From the NCBI GenBank assembly GCA_050951465.1, contig JBMNJC010000021.1:48928-112927 (forward strand): DNA of 64,000 nt, read 5' to 3'. The stretch comes from JAAZHD01 sp012510895. Its GTDB lineage: Bacteria > Bacillota > Clostridia > Caldicoprobacterales > DTU083. Under the pieces are notes generated by a model, which was not told the DNA's origin, ran no database searches, and worked only from the letters and a program-made list of their open reading frames with translations. This document shows positions 18,380 to 27,772 of the stretch, one piece after another. Within the stretch, counting starts at the first letter, position 1, and each line of letters begins with the position of its first letter. The position numbers and the translations under genes were made by a program.

Positions 18380-19897
18380 TTAAGCGCGGGCTCCGTATGT
18401 ATCATTCATATCCACAGTGCTGATATCAATGCCAAGGGCTTTGGCCACTCCTTCACCGTAAGCCGGGTCTGCCAGATAACAATGGCGTATATGCCGCTTT
18501 TTAACCAGCTCTGTTGTACCGCGCATATCACGGGCAGTATTCTCAAACAGCCTCTGCTTTTCCTCATCCGTCATCAGCCGGAAGAGCTTACCGGGCTGCT
18601 CGTAATAATTGTCATCGTCTTCACGGAAGTCATAGTTATCAGCCGGACCTCCGCCGTCATAAGCAGGTTCCCTTAACTCGTTTTGATCCCTCCACATATT
18701 ATATGAGTTGGGATTATAATGGACCAGACTGCCGAAATTGCCGTCCACCCGCATTAAGCCGTCCCGATGGAAGTGATTAGTTTCAACCTTCGGACGATTT
18801 ACCGGTATCTGATGATGGTTGACACCCAGACGGTAACGCTGGGCATCCCCATAGGCAAACAGCCTGCCCTGCAGCATACGGTCGGGAGAATATCCTATTC
18901 CCGGAACAATGTTTGCAGGATTAAAAGCAGCCTGTTCCACATCCGCAAAATAGTTCTCGGGGTTACGATTCAGTTCAATATAGCCTACTTCTATCAAAGG
19001 ATAGTCTGCATGATACCAGACCTTAGTAAGATCAAAGGGGTTATCCGGATGATTCCTTGCCTGTTCCTCGGTCATCACCTGAATACACATGGTCCATCTG
19101 GGATAGTCACCGCGTTCAATGGCTTCATATAAATCTCTCTGATGAGATTCACGATCATAGGCAATAATCTGAGCTGCCTCTTCATCCGTCAGATTCTCAA
19201 TGCCCTGCTGGGTTATAAAATGAAACTTCACCCAAACACGTTCATTATCCTTGTTTATCATTGAGTAGGTATGAGAACCAAATCCGTGCATATGACGGTA
19301 ACTTTTGGGAATACCCCGGTCGCTCATGGTAATTGTTACCTGGTGAAGCGCCTCCGGAAGCATGGTCCAGAAATCCCAGTAGTTTTGCGGTGAACGCATA
19401 TTGGTGCGCGGATCCCGCTTAACAGCATGGTTCAGATCAGGGAACAGCAAAGGATCACGGAAGAAAAAGACTGGTGTATTGTTACCTACAAGATCCCAGT
19501 TTCCTTCATTGGTATAAAACTTTATTGCAAATCCGCGAATATCACGTTCTGCGTCTGCTGCGCCCCTCTCACCTGCCACAGTGGAAAATCTGATAAAAAT
19601 ATCGGTTTGCTTCCCAATTTCAGAGAACAGATCGGCTTTTGTGTACTTGGTAATGTCGTGGGTTACAGAAAAGGTTCCAAATGCTCCTGACCCCTTTGCA
19701 TGCATTCGGCGTTCAGGAATTACTTCACGGTTGAAATGACTCATCTTTTCAAGATACCATGTGTCTTCCAGCATGGCCCCGCCCCGTTTTCCGGCTGTTT
19801 TTATATTCTCGTTATCTGCAATCGGACGACCGCTAACCGAAGTTAAAGGCTTTTTAGGGCTTTGATCTCTTCCATCATTTATTTTCTTGTTATCCAT
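18380..19897 (-). CDS. katA: Monofunctional heme catalase
   Basis: 505 residues, a small-subunit (clade 3-type) catalase. The active-site His is in PERRMHAKGSGAFG (about residue 63-75), the catalytic Asn in the NNTPVFFFRDP region, and the proximal heme ligand Tyr in RLFAYGDAQRYRLG; NADPH-site sequences (HGFGSHTYSMIN) are present. It breaks down hydrogen peroxide in the cytoplasm. Catalase is uncommon in strict clostridia, so it suggests exposure to oxygen or acquisition by transfer, though the surrounding base composition is not obviously different. The start at 19897 has GGAGGCAG in front. I see no convincing PerR box in the 100 bp upstream. Confidence 0.96.
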   Translation of the reverse strand: MDNKKINDGRDQSPKKPLTSVSGRPIADNENIKTAGKRGGAMLEDTWYLEKMSHFNREVIPERRMHAKGSGAFGTFSVTHDITKYTKADLFSEIGKQTDIFIRFSTVAGERGAADAERDIRGFAIKFYTNEGNWDLVGNNTPVFFFRDPLLFPDLNHAVKRDPRTNMRSPQNYWDFWTMLPEALHQVTITMSDRGIPKSYRHMHGFGSHTYSMINKDNERVWVKFHFITQQGIENLTDEEAAQIIAYDRESHQRDLYEAIERGDYPRWTMCIQVMTEEQARNHPDNPFDLTKVWYHADYPLIEVGYIELNRNPENYFADVEQAAFNPANIVPGIGYSPDRMLQGRLFAYGDAQRYRLGVNHHQIPVNRPKVETNHFHRDGLMRVDGNFGSLVHYNPNSYNMWRDQNELREPAYDGGGPADNYDFREDDDNYYEQPGKLFRLMTDEEKQRLFENTARDMRGTTELVKKRHIRHCYLADPAYGEGVAKALGIDISTVDMNDTYGARA

Positions 19898-20051
19898 AAA
19901 ACTGCCTCCTTATATTAATTTATCTTTCATGCAATCCAGCTGCCTGTAAGAGATGTGTTATATAATAGATACCCCAAAACTGCCGCTCACAACAAAATAT
20001 ATTTAAATTCCTCATATTTTTTAAATAAGCTTTAAGCAAAATGTCAGGTAT

Positions 20052-20471
20052 TTATAGTATCAATCGTTTCCTGACATATTCAAACAAATGAGGTTGAATA
20101 TCAGGATATGTAAGCTTATCAGGCAGCTCGGTAAAGAGGGCAACTCTTCCTATTTCTGAATCAGGAAGATCGGACAAGGCATGGATTTCAGCAAAATATA
20201 AGTATCCGCCTGAAGTACTGCCGCCTGCAGTGACGGTGTAAGCGGATACAAAGGAGAGTGAGAAGTCTGCAGCCCCGGTTTCTTCATACAGCTCTCTTTT
20301 TGCAGCAGAAGTAATGTCTTCCCCCGGTTCAATATGACCGGCCGGCATTTCATAAGTACTGCGATCTTTATGCTGCACAAAAACCCATCTGCCTTTGTAT
20401 CTGGAAACAATGATCACATAGGGCATTTTAATGTTTTCAGGAACTTCATCGGGAAAATTTATCTTTAACAT
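20052..20471 (-). CDS. NUDIX hydrolase
   Basis: 139 residues with the Nudix box: GHIEPGEDITSAAKRELYEE lies at about residues 45-64 and fits GX5EX7REUXEEXGU, completed by TGA. The protein hydrolyses a nucleoside diphosphate linked to another group; the substrate cannot be told from sequence. It starts with IINFPDE-type beta strands and has no targeting signal, so it is cytoplasmic. It stands alone between katA and the RCC1-like gene; no operon partner is apparent. Confidence 0.9.
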   Translation of the reverse strand: MLKINFPDEVPENIKMPYVIIVSRYKGRWVFVQHKDRSTYEMPAGHIEPGEDITSAAKRELYEETGAADFSLSFVSAYTVTAGGSTSGGYLYFAEIHALSDLPDSEIGRVALFTELPDKLTYPDIQPHLFEYVRKRLIL

Positions 20472-20595
20472 ACTGACTCCATGATATGTTTATTTAATAA
20501 TCAAATTGGTTTATTATAACATATTAATGCTGTATTAACACAGTTTCTTTTTGCTTCTCACTCGGAAAACTTTAACAAACAAAACCTTATAACTA

Positions 20596-21966
20596 TTATT
20601 TGGAAAAAGTCGGCCCGATCCCCTGCCATGAGGCAATTTCCTCAAGTACTTTTTCGTTCTCGTCTCCCTGCTCGGTGCCAGTAATTCTTCCTACAGCGGC
20701 AACTGTTCCATCCATCTTCAGTCCGACAATGTAACCGGGTCCTACTGACACTGATACAACATCCTCCCACTTTTTCGCTTCTTTCTGCCCTTTTTTGTTG
20801 TCTCCCGCTACCAATACTGTGCCGTCACTTCTTAAACCGGCGGTATTGCTGTTGGAGGCTGCAACAGCAATTATATTGGTCCAGTCCTTTACATCATCCT
20901 GACCAGCCAAACTTCTTCCGGCCGACACCACTGTGCCGTCAAAACGGAGCCCGACAGCATGCCCGGTGCCTATTGCCGCGTCTGTGAGCCCGATAAAGTA
21001 ATCAAGATCCTCCATATTACCTGCCATCTCTATGTACTTGATATTACCTTCCTTAAGTAACACAATGATACCTCTGAATCCCGGAATGACCTTTAACATA
21101 CTTTCCGTTTTTCCGGGGATCAGATTTATGTAGTCCATTCCCCCCAGTCTGCCTGCGGCTGCAATGGTGCCGTCAGATTTCACTCCAATAGTATCTGTGG
21201 CTGTATTCCCTGCATATATTTCTACTATGTCAGTCCAGTCCTGTACATTGCATTGACCGTTATTGTTAGATCCAACGGCCACAATTGTGCCGTCCGACCG
21301 AAGTCCTACAGTATATTCAAACCCGGCGGCAACTGCAATGATATCAGTCCAGTCCTGTACATTACACTGGCCCTTGTCATTATTTCCGGCTGCCACAACC
21401 GTGCCGTCTCTGCGCAGTGCAACCACATGATTACGGCCCGCGGCAATGACCTGGAGATTTAAATCTGCTATTGCTTTAAAGTCCCTCAGCAGCACAGCTG
21501 CATCATATGCTACATCCTTTTTTCCGATTTCAGCTGTCTGTCCGTATATTTTCCTGATTTCATCCTCCACACCGGGATACTCCATATCCAATTTGAACAA
21601 TTCCAGCGCATCCCTGTGTTTCTTTTCATCTATAAGTGCTGTGCCCCAGCGATATCTGGCTTCACGATATAGCTCAGAGCTGTCCAGGTACGATCCGAGC
21701 TCTAAAAAATCCTGCATAGCTTGTTCATACAAACCATTATTAAGCTTAACCTCAGCAGCTTTATAACGGGATTCCAGCAGCTTGTCTGTACTGCCTTTGT
21801 AATCACCCAGTTCAGCAAAAGCAGCGATAGCCTCTTCATACCTTCCTTCATTCAGGGCTGCTGAAGCACGGTTGTATTTTATTAGCGGTATAACAACCGT
21901 CACTGTCAGCACAGAAGCTGCAGCAATTACCAGAATTATAATTAAGAACCAAAGCCATTTCCGCAT
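20596..21966 (-). CDS. Membrane-anchored protein with TPR-like and RCC1-type repeats
   Basis: 456 residues from ATG 21966 behind GGAGGAGGGG; earlier in-frame starts would include that ribosome binding site. A single N-terminal membrane segment (WLWFLIIILVIAAASVLTV) is followed by short tetratricopeptide-like repeats (LNEGRYEEAIAAFAELGDYK; LNNGLYEQAMQDFLELGSY), then from about residue 175 by RCC1/alpha-tubulin-suppressor-type repeats (VVALRRDGTVVAAGNN; TVGLRSDGTIVAVGSN; AVGLRFDGTVVSAG), which should fold as a beta-propeller outside the cell. The function is unknown; such proteins often present a binding surface. The 43-bp motif described at 22074 lies 108 bp upstream, shared with two lipoprotein genes. 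Confidence 0.8.
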   Translation of the reverse strand: MRKWLWFLIIILVIAAASVLTVTVVIPLIKYNRASAALNEGRYEEAIAAFAELGDYKGSTDKLLESRYKAAEVKLNNGLYEQAMQDFLELGSYLDSSELYREARYRWGTALIDEKKHRDALELFKLDMEYPGVEDEIRKIYGQTAEIGKKDVAYDAAVLLRDFKAIADLNLQVIAAGRNHVVALRRDGTVVAAGNNDKGQCNVQDWTDIIAVAAGFEYTVGLRSDGTIVAVGSNNNGQCNVQDWTDIVEIYAGNTATDTIGVKSDGTIAAAGRLGGMDYINLIPGKTESMLKVIPGFRGIIVLLKEGNIKYIEMAGNMEDLDYFIGLTDAAIGTGHAVGLRFDGTVVSAGRSLAGQDDVKDWTNIIAVAASNSNTAGLRSDGTVLVAGDNKKGQKEAKKWEDVVSVSVGPGYIVGLKMDGTVAAVGRITGTEQGDENEKVLEEIASWQGIGPTFSK

Positions 21967-22073
21967 AGCTGATTCCCCTCCTCCTTTGGCTGAGCTCATA
22001 AGAAACCGGACAAACGACGCCATACAGACATATATATGCTATTAATATTCTATTTGCCGGTATATTCAGCTTA

Positions 22074-22116
22074 TAGCTGGAATATGCTTATTTTTAGTAA
22101 AAATAAAGCTGACTTT
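22074..22116. repeat. 43-bp conserved intergenic motif, copy A
   Basis: Begins TAGCTGGAATATGCTTAT and ends ATAAAGCTGACTTT. It aligns without gaps to copies at 29937 and 38113. It is 108 bp upstream of the RCC1-like membrane protein gene (minus strand) and just ahead of the plus-strand promoter at 22130. Confidence 0.8.
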
Positions 22117-22129
22117 AAGAGGTAATGCC

Positions 22130-22184
22130 TTGACAAACCTTTTAATGTAATTTATACTGATATAAATTTAGGCAAACGTTTGCC
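22130..22184 (+). promoter_or_regulatory. Sigma-A promoter with LacI-family operator (M24 peptidase gene)
   Basis: TTGACA (22130-22135), a 17-bp spacer and TATACT (22153-22158) form a near-consensus promoter. The perfect palindrome GGCAAACGTTTGCC (22171-22184) lies at the expected transcription start, a position for repression by the adjacent LacI-type protein. Confidence 0.85.
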
Positions 22185-22243
22185 TTGCTGATAATTCATT
22201 TCTCATTTCCTGCAAAATCGAATTCATTTGGGGAGGGTATATA

Positions 22244-23089
22244 ATGTATTATTACAATGAAAAGGAAACGGAAAACAGAATAAAAAAGGTTAAAGAAATA
22301 TTGCAGAAGTTTAACCTGGACGCCGCCTTAATTTATTTTGATGAGCTGAATGTTGCCAACGGCTGGTATATTACCGGTTGGTGCGGACAGTTTGAGAAAG
22401 GAGCAGTGCTTATTCCGTTAAAGGGAGAACCTTTGCTTTTAGGCGGCCCGGAAAGCGAGCCTTTTGCCAAAATGTCATCTGCCGTTAAAAACACCAGATG
22501 CTTCCCTGTTTTTATGGTTCCTGATGAAGAATACCCAAATGCTGAAATCATAAATTTTGATCAGCTTTATAATGAACTGTCAGCAGGAGGGACGGTTATT
22601 AAACGGCTTGGATTAGTTGGAACAACAACAATTCCTCATAAGGTTTATGTTGATCTGGCAGAAGGTTTTAAGGGCATAGAAATTGTGGATATAACGGAAG
22701 AATATGAAAATCTTCGTGCCATAAAATCAGACTGGGAAAGAGAAAATATTCAGATAGCTACAAGGCTCACAGATTTAGCTTATGATGAAATGCGTAAAGC
22801 TATTGCCCCGGACAGATACGAATATGAAGTTGCCGCCGCCGGTGAAGCAATATGCAGGATGAAAGGCGCAAATTCATTTGCTTACAGCACGATAGTCGGT
22901 TCCGGAGAAAGATCAAACGCTGTTGTGCCGACTGCTACCAATAAAATTATGAAAGCCGGTGAGCTTGTTATGATTGGCATTGCTCCGAGATATAACGGTT
23001 ATGCCGGAACAGTTGGTGACACTCTTCCCGTCTCAGGTGAATATACACAGGAACAGAAGGATTGCCTGAACCATTTAAGAAGTGTTTAA
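22244..23089 (+). pseudogene. M24-family (Xaa-Pro peptidase-like) protein, C-terminally truncated
   Basis: 281 residues. The creatinase-type N-terminal domain (residues 1-130) and the first half of the pita-bread domain are present (RAIKSDWERENIQIA; NAVVPTATNKIMKAGELVMI; GTVGDTLPVSGEY). Family members are near 380-400 residues. The last 100 residues, holding the His and two Glu metal ligands, are missing. At the end the frame shifts: HLRSV-stop as read, but one base over it continues EVFNVTGAK before reaching the terminator hairpin. So it is both frameshifted and cut short and is unlikely to be an active metallopeptidase. The promoter and operator are intact. Confidence 0.7.
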
Positions 23090-23129
23090 TGTAACGGGAG
23101 CTAAAATATTTTTAACTTCCCGTTACATT
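23088..23129. terminator. Convergent terminator between M24 remnant and lacI-type gene
   Basis: AATGTAACGGGA pairs with TCCCGTTACATT (12 bp) around an A/T-rich loop, overlapping both stop regions. It may mark the deletion endpoint that removed the 3' end of the peptidase gene. Confidence 0.75.
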
Positions 23130-24130
23130 ATATTTTTTACAGACTCTCTCTCAATAATTTTAGGCTCCATGTAAAGCTGATGATACAGCTTATCTTCTTT
23201 GTTTTTAATTTTTTCAATTAACAGTTTTGCAGAGGATTTTCCAATCTCGTCTTCAAGCTGAATTACAGATGTTATACCCGGTGATATAACCTGATATTTG
23301 TCAATAATATCAAAGCCAATTATCGAAATATCATCCGGAACGACTAACCCGGCTTTTTTTACAGCCCAAAGCGCGCCATATACCATCTTGCTGCTGGCTA
23401 TAAAAACAGCTGTGAATCCTTTCTGCTCAATTAATTCTTCCATAGCCCTGCAGCCTGAAGCTTCTTTAAAATCACAAAATTTGTAAAGACTTTCATCTTT
23501 GCTTATACTATTTTCTTCAAGGCCTTTTAAAAAGCCTTCAAAACGCTTTCTGCCGGTAGTTTCATCCTGCTTTCCCATAATAGCTGCAATCTTTGTGTGG
23601 CCTTTCGAAATTAAATAGTCAGCTGCCATTTTTCCTGCCAGAAAATTATCTGTAGTTACGCTGTTAAACTGATTACCCTCGTTTGGAGTATTATCAATAA
23701 AAATAAAAGGAATATTACCATTAAAAAGTATATCGTCTGATGCAATATTATTACGAACAGTTGCCACAATTATACCATCCACTCTGTTTTCATAAAGCAG
23801 ATCGACATATTTCCTTTCTTTATCTGCGTTCTCATTTGTATTGCATAAGAAAATGCTGTATCCTTTTTCTGATAAAACTTCTTCAATTCCTTTTATAACG
23901 CTGGCAAAAAAAGTCTCAGTAATGTCGGGTATGATCACGCCGATAACCTTAGTTTCTTTTTGCTGCAGCTTTCTGGCTATGCTGTTGGGGATATAATTCA
24001 TTTCCTTTACTGCATCCATCACTTTTTTTCTGGTCTCTTCGCTGAAATTGCCTTTGCCGTTAATAACACGGGATACAGTGGACGGTGACAGATTGAGCAT
24101 TTTTGCAATGGTCGTTATACCTACTCGCAT
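23123..24130 (-). CDS. LacI-family transcriptional repressor
   Basis: 335 residues from ATG 24130 (MRVGITTIAKMLNLSPSTVS), chosen because AGGAGAAAG precedes it and because the longer frame would run over the operator at 24162. The helix-turn-helix is residues 4-25, followed by the hinge helix (NSIARKLQQKETKVIGVI), then the periplasmic-binding-protein-like sensor domain ending TSVIQLEDEIGKSSAKLLIEKI. It binds palindromes of the AGCAAACGTTTGCT type, of which three lie in this locus: its own promoter, the M24 gene and the GHL6 glycosidase gene. The inducer is unknown, but is likely a sugar released by the neighbouring hydrolase. Confidence 0.93.
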   Translation of the reverse strand: MRVGITTIAKMLNLSPSTVSRVINGKGNFSEETRKKVMDAVKEMNYIPNSIARKLQQKETKVIGVIIPDITETFFASVIKGIEEVLSEKGYSIFLCNTNENADKERKYVDLLYENRVDGIIVATVRNNIASDDILFNGNIPFIFIDNTPNEGNQFNSVTTDNFLAGKMAADYLISKGHTKIAAIMGKQDETTGRKRFEGFLKGLEENSISKDESLYKFCDFKEASGCRAMEELIEQKGFTAVFIASSKMVYGALWAVKKAGLVVPDDISIIGFDIIDKYQVISPGITSVIQLEDEIGKSSAKLLIEKIKNKEDKLYHQLYMEPKIIERESVKNIM

Positions 24131-24161
24131 TGTAGTTCTTTCTCCTGGTAGTATTTTTATA

Positions 24162-24209
24162 AGCAAACGTTTGATTTTAGATTTTACCATGATCATTATT
24201 TTAAATCAA
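24162..24209 (-). promoter_or_regulatory. Promoter and operator of the lacI-type gene
   Basis: On the minus strand TTGATT (24204-24209), a 17-bp spacer, and TAAAAT (24181-24186) are followed by the operator ATCAAACGTTTGCT (24162-24175). The operator differs from the perfect palindrome in one half, consistent with weaker autoregulation. Confidence 0.75.
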
Positions 24210-24337
24210 TTTTATCAATTTTAAGAGACATTTATTAAATTGTTAAATGTTGCCGATAAAGCACTGATACAAAACAGATCAGCCGAAATCAAACATTACA
24301 GCTGATTATTACACAAACATATGTAAATTACGCACAA

Positions 24338-24388
24338 TTGACAACATTTACTTGAATTGATAAAATGCGCTTATAGCAAACGTTTGCT
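24338..24388 (+). promoter_or_regulatory. Promoter and operator of the GHL6-type gene
   Basis: TTGACA (24338-24343), a 17-bp spacer and TAAAAT (24361-24366) are followed by the perfect palindrome AGCAAACGTTTGCT (24375-24388), the same layout as at 22130. Confidence 0.85.
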
Positions 24389-24426
24389 CATAACTAACCC
24401 CATCTGGCTGAGAAAGGACAATTACA

Positions 24427-26499
24427 ATGGCTGAAAAGTGGTATAAAAACAGTTTCAGACGCAATCTTATCGATATGCATATACCTGATTGGAATAAAGA
24501 TTTTTTTAAAAAGTTTGACTCACAGAAATACATAGAAATGCTGAAACTTGCAGACGTGGATACAGCCTATGTTTATGCCAACTCCTGCGTCGGGATCTGT
24601 AATTGGCCCACAAAGACGGGGCATATGCATGAAGGCTTAAACGGCAGAGACATATTAATAGAGCTTACTACAGGACTTCGTGATGCAGGAATTAATGTTA
24701 TTGTTTATATAAATATCTGGTCAAAATGGGCATATGATAATTACCCTGACTGGAGGTGCATTTCCCCGGAAGGACTGGGGTCAGCTGAATACATGTTCAA
24801 TCAGCCGGGACGGTATGGAGTTTGCTGCATGAATTCGCCGTACAAAGAATATGTATTGAAACTTGTGACAGAACTTTGTGAGGGATATGATTTTTTAGGT
24901 TTATGGGTTGATATGATTTTATGGCGCACCATGTGTACTTGCCCTCATTGCCGGGAAAGGTTTAAAAAAGAGACGGGTCTTAATATACCTACCGTCATAG
25001 ACTGGGAAAACCCTGATTGGTTAAAATTTTTACGCAAACGTGAAGAATGGGTGGAAGAATTCTTTGATTCAATCATTAATACGGCAAAAGGCATTAAGCC
25101 GGATATAACCGTGATGTGCAATTCATCCTACTACCCTATGAGAATTCTGGGACAAAGCCTTGAATTCTACCGTAAAGGTGAATTTATAGGCGGGGATTTT
25201 AATACAAGCCGTCTTCAACACTCCTTTGAATGCAAGCTGTTTAACAGTGTTACAGCAAATAAGCCCTTTGAGTTCCTGGGTTCAGTAATGGAACCGGCGT
25301 TAAACGAGCATACAATAATGAAATCAGAAGAAAAACTTCAAATTCTAATGTTTTCCTGCCTTATGAATAATGGAAGATATGGATTTATAGATGCCATAGA
25401 TCCGTCAGGAACTTTAAATCCCATGGTATATAAACGCATGAAAAAGATATTTGATATTGAAAAGCAATATGAAAAATACCTGGAAAATGATGTTGACTTC
25501 TGTTCTGATATAGGTATTTATACAAATCTTGAGTCAATAATGGATCCGAAAGACAATGGTCAAAAACTTAAAGACTTATGGGATGAAACACCACACATGA
25601 CAGCAGCAAAAGGTGCGGCCTTAAACCTTATAGAAAGGCATATTCCTTTTGAGATTTTAACACGTTATGATCTTAAAAAACTGGAAAAATATAAAATACT
25701 GATTCTTCCGGACCTATATGTGCTTAATGAAGAAGAAATAGATGAATTTATAGACTTTGTAAGAAAAGGCGGATGTATTTATGCAAGCGGGCATACCGGA
25801 TTATATGACGAAAATGGCAAGAAAAATAAAATGATAAAAGAATTACTGGATTTAGAATATGTTGGCGAAACCAGTGAAGAAATAACATACATCCGTCCGT
25901 GCGAAAAATCCGAAAGTCTTTTAATGCATTATTCTATGGAACATCCATTAACGGTTAATCTTTCTCAAATGCTTGTAAAAACTGCAGACGATTCAAAAGT
26001 GCTTGCAAAAATAACCTTGCCTTTGGTTCATCCTAAAGACACTACAAAATTTGCATCGGCAATAAGCGACCCTCCCGGAAAACATACTGATTATCCGGCT
26101 GTTATTCTTCGAGAAATTGGAAGAGGCAAAGTGATTTACAGTGCCGGAAGCATTGAAAGGCTTAGAAAGGATGACCAAACAGAAGTTTTTATAAATTTGA
26201 TAAAAGCTGTTTCAAAAGAACCTTTTTCCATTTACTCTGACGCCCCAAAATGTGTCGAAATTACTATGTATGATCAGCCTCAGAATAACCGTTTGGTGCT
26301 GAACCTCTTAAATTTCCAGCAACAGCTTCCGAACATACCTGTATATAATTCAAAAGTAAGGGTTCGAAATGATAAAAATATCAGAAGGATACTTCATGTA
26401 CCGGATGAAACAGAAGTAACCTTTAAAGAAGAACAAGGATTTATAGAATTTAACGTGCCTAAGCTTGAAATATTTCAAATGTACTTGCTTGAATACTGA
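24427..26499 (+). CDS. GHL6-type putative glycoside hydrolase with beta-galactosidase trimerisation-like domain
   Basis: 690 residues, no signal peptide. The N-terminal TIM-barrel part (NLIDMHIPDWNKDFFKKFD; INVIVYINIWSKWAYDNYPD; GLWVDMILWRTMCTCPHCRE) resembles the 'hypothetical glycosyl hydrolase 6' group related to GH42/GH29-like barrels. From about residue 400 an alpha/beta domain (YKILILPDLYVLNEEEIDEFI; GGCIYASGHTGLYDENG) resembles the class I glutamine-amidotransferase-like trimerisation domain of GH42 beta-galactosidases. A short beta domain ends the protein. It is probably a cytoplasmic glycosidase; the substrate is unknown. It is controlled by the adjacent LacI-type repressor. The gene is intact, unlike several other glycosidase genes here. 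Confidence 0.7.
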   Translation: MAEKWYKNSFRRNLIDMHIPDWNKDFFKKFDSQKYIEMLKLADVDTAYVYANSCVGICNWPTKTGHMHEGLNGRDILIELTTGLRDAGINVIVYINIWSKWAYDNYPDWRCISPEGLGSAEYMFNQPGRYGVCCMNSPYKEYVLKLVTELCEGYDFLGLWVDMILWRTMCTCPHCRERFKKETGLNIPTVIDWENPDWLKFLRKREEWVEEFFDSIINTAKGIKPDITVMCNSSYYPMRILGQSLEFYRKGEFIGGDFNTSRLQHSFECKLFNSVTANKPFEFLGSVMEPALNEHTIMKSEEKLQILMFSCLMNNGRYGFIDAIDPSGTLNPMVYKRMKKIFDIEKQYEKYLENDVDFCSDIGIYTNLESIMDPKDNGQKLKDLWDETPHMTAAKGAALNLIERHIPFEILTRYDLKKLEKYKILILPDLYVLNEEEIDEFIDFVRKGGCIYASGHTGLYDENGKKNKMIKELLDLEYVGETSEEITYIRPCEKSESLLMHYSMEHPLTVNLSQMLVKTADDSKVLAKITLPLVHPKDTTKFASAISDPPGKHTDYPAVILREIGRGKVIYSAGSIERLRKDDQTEVFINLIKAVSKEPFSIYSDAPKCVEITMYDQPQNNRLVLNLLNFQQQLPNIPVYNSKVRVRNDKNIRRILHVPDETEVTFKEEQGFIEFNVPKLEIFQMYLLEY

Positions 26500-26510
26500 G
26501 CAAAAGTTAA

Positions 26511-26888
26511 TCAAGCGTTTTTAATAACCTTGATCTCGATGTCATGCTTGTCAATCTTTTTACTTAAGTCAGCCACTTTTGTTTCCAAACGATTAATGGA
26601 TTCTGTATTCTGTTGATATCCATCGTACAGGGCTTTTAGATTAATATCCAGCTTGTTTTCCAGATTAACAAATTTCTTATTCATTTCTTCGCGGACTTCT
26701 TTTATTTCTTCCCAAACTTCTTTTATTTCACCGCGAATTTCATTTACATTTCCGCGAATTTCATTTACATTTCCGTGGAGTTCATTTACTTCTCCACGGA
26801 CTTCGTTTACTTCTCCGCGAATTTCAACAAATCCTTTTTGCATCTCAATATACAATTTTTCAAGTAAATCATAAACTCTATCTTCCAT
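26511..26888 (-). CDS. Coiled-coil heptad-repeat protein
   Basis: 125 residues from ATG 26888 with GGGAGAAG upstream. After about 20 residues the chain is a run of near-identical heptads (EVRGEVNELHGNVNEIRGN, then IRGEIKEVWEEIKEVREEM), followed by a second coil (ESINRLETKVADLSKKIDKH). It would form a long soluble coiled coil and probably oligomerise. No enzymatic motif is seen and the function is unknown. The DNA carries tandem 21-bp repeats, so the number of heptads may vary between strains. Confidence 0.75.
   Translation of the reverse strand: MEDRVYDLLEKLYIEMQKGFVEIRGEVNEVRGEVNELHGNVNEIRGNVNEIRGEIKEVWEEIKEVREEMNKKFVNLENKLDINLKALYDGYQQNTESINRLETKVADLSKKIDKHDIEIKVIKNA
26700..26830 (-). repeat. 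Tandem 21-bp repeats within the coiled-coil gene
   Basis: Units like GAAATTCGCGGAAATGTAAAT (one heptad of coding plus variants) recur about six times head to tail. They encode the (I/V)RG(E/N)(V/I)(N/K)E heptads. Confidence 0.75.
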
Positions 26889-27011
26889 CTTCACTTCTCC
26901 CAATATTGTTTAAAGATGTCCGACCGATTTGTGTACATGATTATATCATCTGCCAGTCAGCCACGCAATGCCGGCTGCTTTTATTTATATGTTTTTTGTA
27001 CCTGACAAAGC

Positions 27012-27656
27012 TTACCTCCGCCCCTTATAATCCTTCTGGATCTCTTTATTCCAGTCCTCCGGTATTGTTGAGCTCTCGCGAAACTCAGTAACCATATCAC
27101 TCATTACCCGAAAATTAATCTCAACTCCGTTGCTGTCAGCATGAAAGTTTTGAGCCCTATTAGCTGAAATACCAAAGTGTCCTGCTGTCTCAACCGCATC
27201 TATATTTGCACCAAGAAAAATAAACTCCCATCCATTTTTAGTCTTCTGATATTCAATCATCTGTTTTACTTGTTCTGCTGAATATTCATAGCTGGAGTTT
27301 TCCTGGCCGTCTGTAATGATGACGAACATCACATTTTCAGCGCGGTAATCCTCGGCTGTCTGCCTCTGCACCTTTTCAATTTTATGAATAGTTCTTCCTA
27401 TAGCGTCAATCAATGCGGTTGAGCCTCCAACGAAATATTCCTTATGAGATATGCTGCTCACAGCCCTAATATCAATTCGATCGTGCAGCAGTTCATAATC
27501 ATTACTAAACAGCACTGTTGTAATGCGGCATTCTCCCTCAACAGACTTTTGCTTTTTGAGCATCGCATTAAAGCCTCCTATGGTGTCTGTTTCAAGGCCT
27601 GCCATAGAGCCGCTTCTGTCTAAAATAAAAACCAGCTCTGTTAACCCTTTTTTCAT
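27012..27656 (-). CDS. von Willebrand factor type A domain protein
   Basis: 214 residues, essentially one vWA domain. The MIDAS metal site is seen as DRSGSM (residues 13-18), a Thr in GGSTALIDAIG, and Asp in ITDGQENSS. No signal peptide or membrane segment, so it is cytoplasmic, like the vWA proteins found near phage, tellurite-resistance-like or stress genes. The partner is unknown; the next gene downstream, on the same strand and ahead in transcription, encodes a macro-domain protein, but the 280-bp gap argues against a tight operon. Confidence 0.85.
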   Translation of the reverse strand: MKKGLTELVFILDRSGSMAGLETDTIGGFNAMLKKQKSVEGECRITTVLFSNDYELLHDRIDIRAVSSISHKEYFVGGSTALIDAIGRTIHKIEKVQRQTAEDYRAENVMFVIITDGQENSSYEYSAEQVKQMIEYQKTKNGWEFIFLGANIDAVETAGHFGISANRAQNFHADSNGVEINFRVMSDMVTEFRESSTIPEDWNKEIQKDYKGRR

Positions 27657-27772
27657 GGATTTTACCTCCTAAAGTTTTATTGTAACTTTAGGATAGCATT
27701 CACCAAAGGGCAAAAGGTCGCTCGAAAAGCGACATTTTAAATATTATGGCAGTTTAATAAAGTCTTTTGCGA

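Noticed and set aside
22244..23089. Active Xaa-Pro dipeptidase
   Set aside because: The metal ligands of the last 100 residues are missing, so an enzyme name would be misleading.
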